64,000 nucleotides of DNA from the NCBI RefSeq assembly GCF_024586455.1, contig NC_065919.1, forward strand, positions 14,238,368-14,302,367, in the 5' to 3' direction. Position 1 is the stretch's first letter. Each line of letters begins with the position of its first letter. The translations under genes and the position numbers were made by a program. The DNA is from Bactrocera neohumeralis (Eukaryota; Arthropoda; Insecta; Diptera; Tephritidae). The notes beneath the pieces are model-generated. The model was not told the origin of the DNA. It searched no databases and worked only from the letters and a program-made list of their open reading frames with translations. Below, piece by piece: positions 59,528 to 64,000 of the stretch.

Positions 59528-61965
59528 CTGCAAATTGGAAAAAAGACGGTTTGTATTTAATATGGTTATTTTGGAAAATGTCGTTTAAGGCTTTTACTTT
59601 TTATAAAACAAATGTCATGTTAAACTGAGTGAGTGGTTGTTGTAATGTTAGATACATCTGTAGATAAGTTCTTGGACTTCTGCGAAAGTTCTTTGGGGGA
59701 AAAGATAATTTTAACTACAAGGGGGTAATGGGTTCCCACAGGCTTTCAGACTTCAGGCTTAGTTGTTGCCATAATGCTGTTAATTTAATAAACTATCACA
59801 CAATTTTAATAGCGAAAATTAATGAGAGCACATGATATTTAGCTAGTGCAATTATGTGCTATAAACCAACAATGTTGCAGGGCACACATAGCAACCACGC
59901 TTAGCTTCTTTGATACCCAAAGTGCTTGCTGAGTGCCTGGTGGCCCATTAGAGTTCCCAAGTATGTACACACATACCTTTACATATATACTATATATAAT
60001 AATAAACATACATGTACATATGTGTGTAGCAGAAAATACCGTAAAAGGAACTCATAAAAAAATATTGTTGCTGCTGTTGCCTGCTGCTATTTTACCATTT
60101 CCGCTGCAAATGTAGCCAACAAAAGCAACAAATCAGTGCTGCAAGCAAGCAAAACTGTTTCTTATTTGTTGTTGTTGCGAATGTATGCATACAATGCTTG
60201 ATGCAAACATATGTCACCGTCGACTCTTGCCTTTGGCTCTCCACCTGGCTTCTCATTTGGACTCTCTTTCGCTGCTCTTGTGCGCTCACTGCAATTCCAG
60301 TCACTTTTTAGTAAGTAAATGGAAGTGCGTGAAGAATTGACAGTGAACGCAACAAATTTCAGATACACAAATAAGGAAGAACATAAAAGATTATACCTAT
60401 ATTATAAAAATGGGAAATGAGTGGAACAGCAATGGGTCGCCTTGGTTTACATCAAGTGGTGTGATATAAGAAATGTGAACGTAATGAAAATGTCTGAAGA
60501 GTGGTAATATATGTACATGTGACAAACCAGCGTAGGTAGTGGGAGCAGAGAGATACAAATGAGAAATACAGACTTATAAAATATATAAAATTCCGATGCG
60601 TAAGGAAACATTAGGGTTGGTGCTGGTTTTTGTGAAGCATGTGTTTGTAGGACATTAACGCATGGATTGATAACTTGTAATAAAATCGTTTAGTTATAAA
60701 TTGGAATTGATAGGTCTAGTTTCAGACAATTAGAACTAGTTATTGTTTATTAAAATATATTTTAGGTTGAGATTTTAGGATTTCAAAAAGCGGGATATTC
60801 AAAGCGAACTCTTTTATAATCTAGGCTTCGTAACGGAAATATCCATATGTTACCAAGTACCGTTAGACAGTAACATTCTTGGAGTTTTTAAATGAAATTT
60901 AATAGCAATGGCAATACTGATGTGTTGTGAGCTAAATGCATGGTAAACAAGAGAGATTTGAGCATGGCGACACTTTTACAGGTGTGAGGTAAGTATATAA
61001 ATATGTTTGTAGAGATGTGTTTATGATTTCTTTGTTCTTTAAACTTTTATATTGACACTCTCTTCTTCGCTTTAAAGGTAAAAGGCATGCAATATTTAAG
61101 CTCTAGTCTCCACATACGCTCCAATGTACATACTTCTGTTTTAATGTGTGTGCGTATAGCATTGGCTGTAGGCGACAAAAGGCAAAAAGCTATGTGTAGT
61201 CCAACATTTGACTGACGGCCTGACAGAGTTTGGAAAAGTGAGTGCGTGTTTGACTGACAGACCGATGAAACAAAACAGCTAATAGTATAGAGATACGTAT
61301 GCATAGAATTGCAGCAATGTTGCATGTGGTCTTTATAGTATAGGAATATGCATGGATGGATGGCTAAGCGGAAAATGCTGAAATTGACTGAAGACGATCA
61401 GTATTAGCTACACAACCAGCGAGCATTTGCGTAACGTCAGAACTACAAACATGTGGTGAAAGAAGAAAGATTATTGCAGCAAAAACAATGCGGAAAACTC
61501 ACAAAAAAATACATTTATATCAATTTAGAAACTCACATGGATATTAACAACACAAAATGCCCATGCACAGGAAGTTTACATAGGCCATTTGTAAGCCAAA
61601 TGCAAAGCGCAAACAATGCAGTGGCGATAAAGCACACACAGGCAGCGTGAAAGCAAGAAGAAGACGTGTGAAGACAGACAAACAAATATAAATGGTTTTG
61701 TGGCTAAATGTGGTGAAGGAAATGGCATTTTGTGGCATGAAAAATAAAATCACATTGTCGGAGTGGCAATAATGAAATGGAGCTTGTCAAGTCATTAAAT
61801 TCAGAGTAACACAAAAGAAACTGTGAAAAAAAAACCAAGTTTTTTGTATTATATTGTATTGTTTGACATCAGCCAGTAGCTTGACAAGTTGGATTTTTTT
61901 CCTTTTGATTTCAGGTCGCTCATCACGACGAATGGATATCAAATCTATAAGCATAAGCGGTGTAT
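59528..61965. other. Alh intron, left part
   Basis: Intronic DNA upstream of the first Alh exon in the window. Contains TG/CA-rich and AT-rich stretches. No gene, and no Cys-rich PHD-type frame on the minus strand. Confidence 0.6.
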
Positions 61966-61971
61966 CTGTTC

Positions 61972-62035
61972 GCACGACAGTCGGGTCTACGTAACCGGAA
62001 CGGACCCGGATTTTTTATCCGGCCAAGGACTGTCA
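61972..62035 (+). repeat. Short dispersed repeat with conserved hairpin (second copy)
   Basis: Plus strand CACGACAGTCGGGTCTACG, a CGGAACGGACCCGG block, stem CCGGAT-TTTTT-ATCCGG, then CCAAGGACTGTCA. Homologous to 38491-38550. Confidence 0.6.
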
Positions 62036-62195
62036 ACTCTACAGAATTCTGCCGCTACAAAATGAATTGATTTCCAATCGTTCAAAATATGAAGGTTGAC
62101 GATTTTTTAATTGTTCGCTTATAAAAGTGTTCGACTGATTTTCCGTATACGGTGTCGTATATATGTATAAATATCTATTCGCTGTCTTCATGATT

Positions 62196-62420
62196 ATTCG
62201 AAGGTGTTTTTTGAATGCAGGATCCTGAACAGGATGTATTAAGTTTGCCATGAACTTTGTAACCCCGTCATTAGAGATCTTATAAAGAAAACTAACCAAT
62301 TAAAATCAAGTTCTTAAATGGCAAACTTTTTTATTCGACAAGATATCTTTACGAAATTTGGCATGGACCATCTTTCATAGCAACGGTAGAATTTCCGAAT
62401 AAATTTTTCAGATCGGACCA
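62196..62420 (-). mobile_element. Decayed DINE/Helitron-like fragment
   Basis: Plus-strand reading gives the inverse of the family 3' end: ATCCTGAACAGGATGTATTA, AAGTTTGCCATGAACTTTGT and further on CAGATCGGACCACTT. The middle has been lost. Confidence 0.6.
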
Positions 62421-62509
62421 CTTTACTCGTGGCCACGCAAACCTTACCAGTGAATATTCTAATGAATATAACACACTTTTGATGTAATTGTAACGGTTAT
62501 GCTGATACT

Positions 62510-63270
62510 TCAATAAATTTTTGTTATTTGACAGTGTATGTTTTGAATGCGCGGAAACCAGCGGCTAAACCATTTTGAACCAAGAAAATGAGGCTTGCTC
62601 GTTTGAATTGGACGAAAACGCACTGTAACTGGTCCTTGGAGTAGTAGAAAACGGTAATATGGTCGGATGAAACCTGATTTAATTTGCACTGCAGCGACCA
62701 TTTACCGTATGTCCCCCGATTTCCGGGGGAACGTTTCGCCGAAAATTGTATGACGAGAACGGTTAAGCATCCTGAAAACCAAATGGTCTGGGCGTGCTTA
62801 TCTTTTTATATCCGAGGTCCTTTACTTTTTATTGATGAGATGATGAACGCTCAGAAGTATCGGAAGGTTATATCCCATTTTATCGTGTCAGTCGTAGAAC
62901 AATATGGGCATATTTTTAAGACCATCTTTCAGGACGACTAAGCAACGTGTCATCGAGCTAAATCGGTAAGCTTTATATGCTATTTAATCGCCGATATATC
63001 CTCATGTTTATACTTATGTAAAAAAAATGTCATTTGTCTACATTTTCTTTTTTGCAGGTTCAGAAAATGTTTGCAGATATTGAGATATCGCATATGACAT
63101 GGCCAGGAAGTTCTCCCGATTTGAGCCCGATAGTATATCTTTGGCATGCCATGAACATGAAAATAGCTCAACACTGGCCAAGCTCAAAGACCGAACTGAA
63201 AATAATACATAATAAGGTGTGGGAGCAAGGAATTTCAACCGAATGCTTTATGATCGGTTTTTTGTAAATC
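62510..63270 (+). mobile_element. Dead Tc1-like transposon with intron-like insertion
   Basis: Plus-strand frames contain LNARKPAAKPF and RLARLNWTKTH, then VIWSDET with the first catalytic Asp (about 62655), PGERFAENC, KHPENQMVWACLS, FQDD with the second (about 62930), and WPGSSPDLSPIVYLW near 63100-63140, where the catalytic Glu is replaced by Val. Counting through, 34 residues separate the second acid and this position, as in DD34E elements. Between AKS and VQKMFADIEI lies a 92-base GT-AG segment (62966-63057). Stops, including one just after the second Asp, mark it as dead. Ends were not found. Confidence 0.85.
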
Positions 63271-64000
63271 GCGAAATTGGAAAGAAATTTTTTATTGTTG
63301 TAGCGACATAAAACAAAAGAAAAATCCATTAGGAATGTCAGTTCTTGGGCAGTGACATCTAAATGTAACTCTTTCTCTCTTTCTCTCTGATTAGCCATTA
63401 ACACGTGCCAAAGTAATCAAATCAAACACTATGATACAATGCTTTTAAACATTTTAATTAAATAGTTTAGCCAAATTCTTGGATCTCAGTTATTTTTTAC
63501 CACACACTTCATAAAAACAATTTCCTTTTATCTTTGTTGCCAACACGTTTTCAACATGACATTATTAGGGGATGTGCGAGAATTGTATGGCACATTTGCA
63601 AACCATTAACGACACTTGACTTTTCTGTATGCAAATTGCAAATATGCGAGACCATTTGCACCAGATTGTGAATTGCCCTAATATGTTTGTATGTAGTAAG
63701 TGCATATGGCCACGTTTGAGCGCCCGATTGTCTCGTCTTACAATCTCCAAGGACTGCGTGTAGCATGTAATCGGATTTTAAATGCAAAAGGGAGTGTATT
63801 TCAAAATTGTAAAATTTTCAGCCCAATTAAATATTTATGTGTAAGCAGACACACATGTGTTACAAAAAGAAGAAGAAAAAACGGAGGCATGCAAATGTTT
63901 TACTCCCAAAGGTAAATGAGCAACAAATGTTGGCAATGTTGCATGCACAGTTACAATGAGGAAATGAGGATATTGTGCATTGCAAATGATGACGATTTGT
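63271..64000. other. Alh intron, right edge of window
   Basis: AT-rich, no supported gene; the frames here have no motifs. Confidence 0.5.

Noticed and set aside
60092..61325. Cys-containing minus frames as PHD-finger exons of Alh
   Set aside because: The Cys and His spacing does not fit a PHD finger, and phases and splice sites do not support them.

Overview
This is an AT-rich insect nuclear segment from a brachyceran fly. Gene content, intron structure, abundant mariner/Tc1 relics and ACATACATATGTATGT-type microsatellites suggest a tephritid-like fruit fly; the species is an inference. Six protein-coding genes can be supported, five of them complete within the window, and nearly everything else is intron, intergenic DNA or decayed transposons.

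Layout. 1-7 kb: tandem repeats and decayed elements (a Helitron/DINE-like piece, two non-LTR retrotransposon remnants, a mariner). 7.08-18.87 kb, plus strand: a 13-exon ANKS1-family gene (ankyrin repeats, two SAM domains, PTB domain), whose introns hold at least five transposon relics and an almost perfect 94-bp inverted repeat. 19-29 kb: a gene desert with a mariner-type MITE, two TTAA-flanked inverted-repeat elements and DINE-like copies. 29.0-30.0 kb, minus: ribosomal protein S3. 31.2-33.3 kb, plus: alpha-tubulin of the 84B type, divergent from RpS3. 37.68-38.03 kb, plus: a two-exon ENY2/e(y)2 gene. 39.18-42.70 kb, minus: a secreted laccase-like multicopper oxidase whose third exon is put out of frame by an 8-bp tandem duplication. 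46.1-59.5 kb, minus: the 3' two thirds or so of Alhambra (AF10/MLLT10 homologue), with its OM-LZ region; its PHD-finger exons must lie beyond 64 kb. 59.5-64 kb: the next Alh intron, holding a dead Tc1-like element that itself contains an intron-like insertion.

The genes do not form a pathway. RpS3, alpha-tubulin and ENY2 are housekeeping genes and show matching core-promoter signals: a TCT/TOP start and a DRE for RpS3, TATA plus Inr for tubulin, and a DRE for ENY2. ENY2 (SAGA/TREX-2 subunit) and Alh (DOT1-type complex) are both chromatin regulators, but their proximity is probably chance.

I saw no convincing tRNA, rRNA, snoRNA, CRISPR array or wholly new multi-gene system. The most informative observations are the oxidase frameshift, the intron-bearing ENY2 locus beside alpha-Tub84B, the intronic 94-bp foldback, the splice-ready intron inside a Tc1 relic, and a possible alternative Alh terminal exon ending in an eh1-like corepressor motif. 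Exon boundaries were placed by eye from GT/AG sites and phase; UTR ends are not defined.
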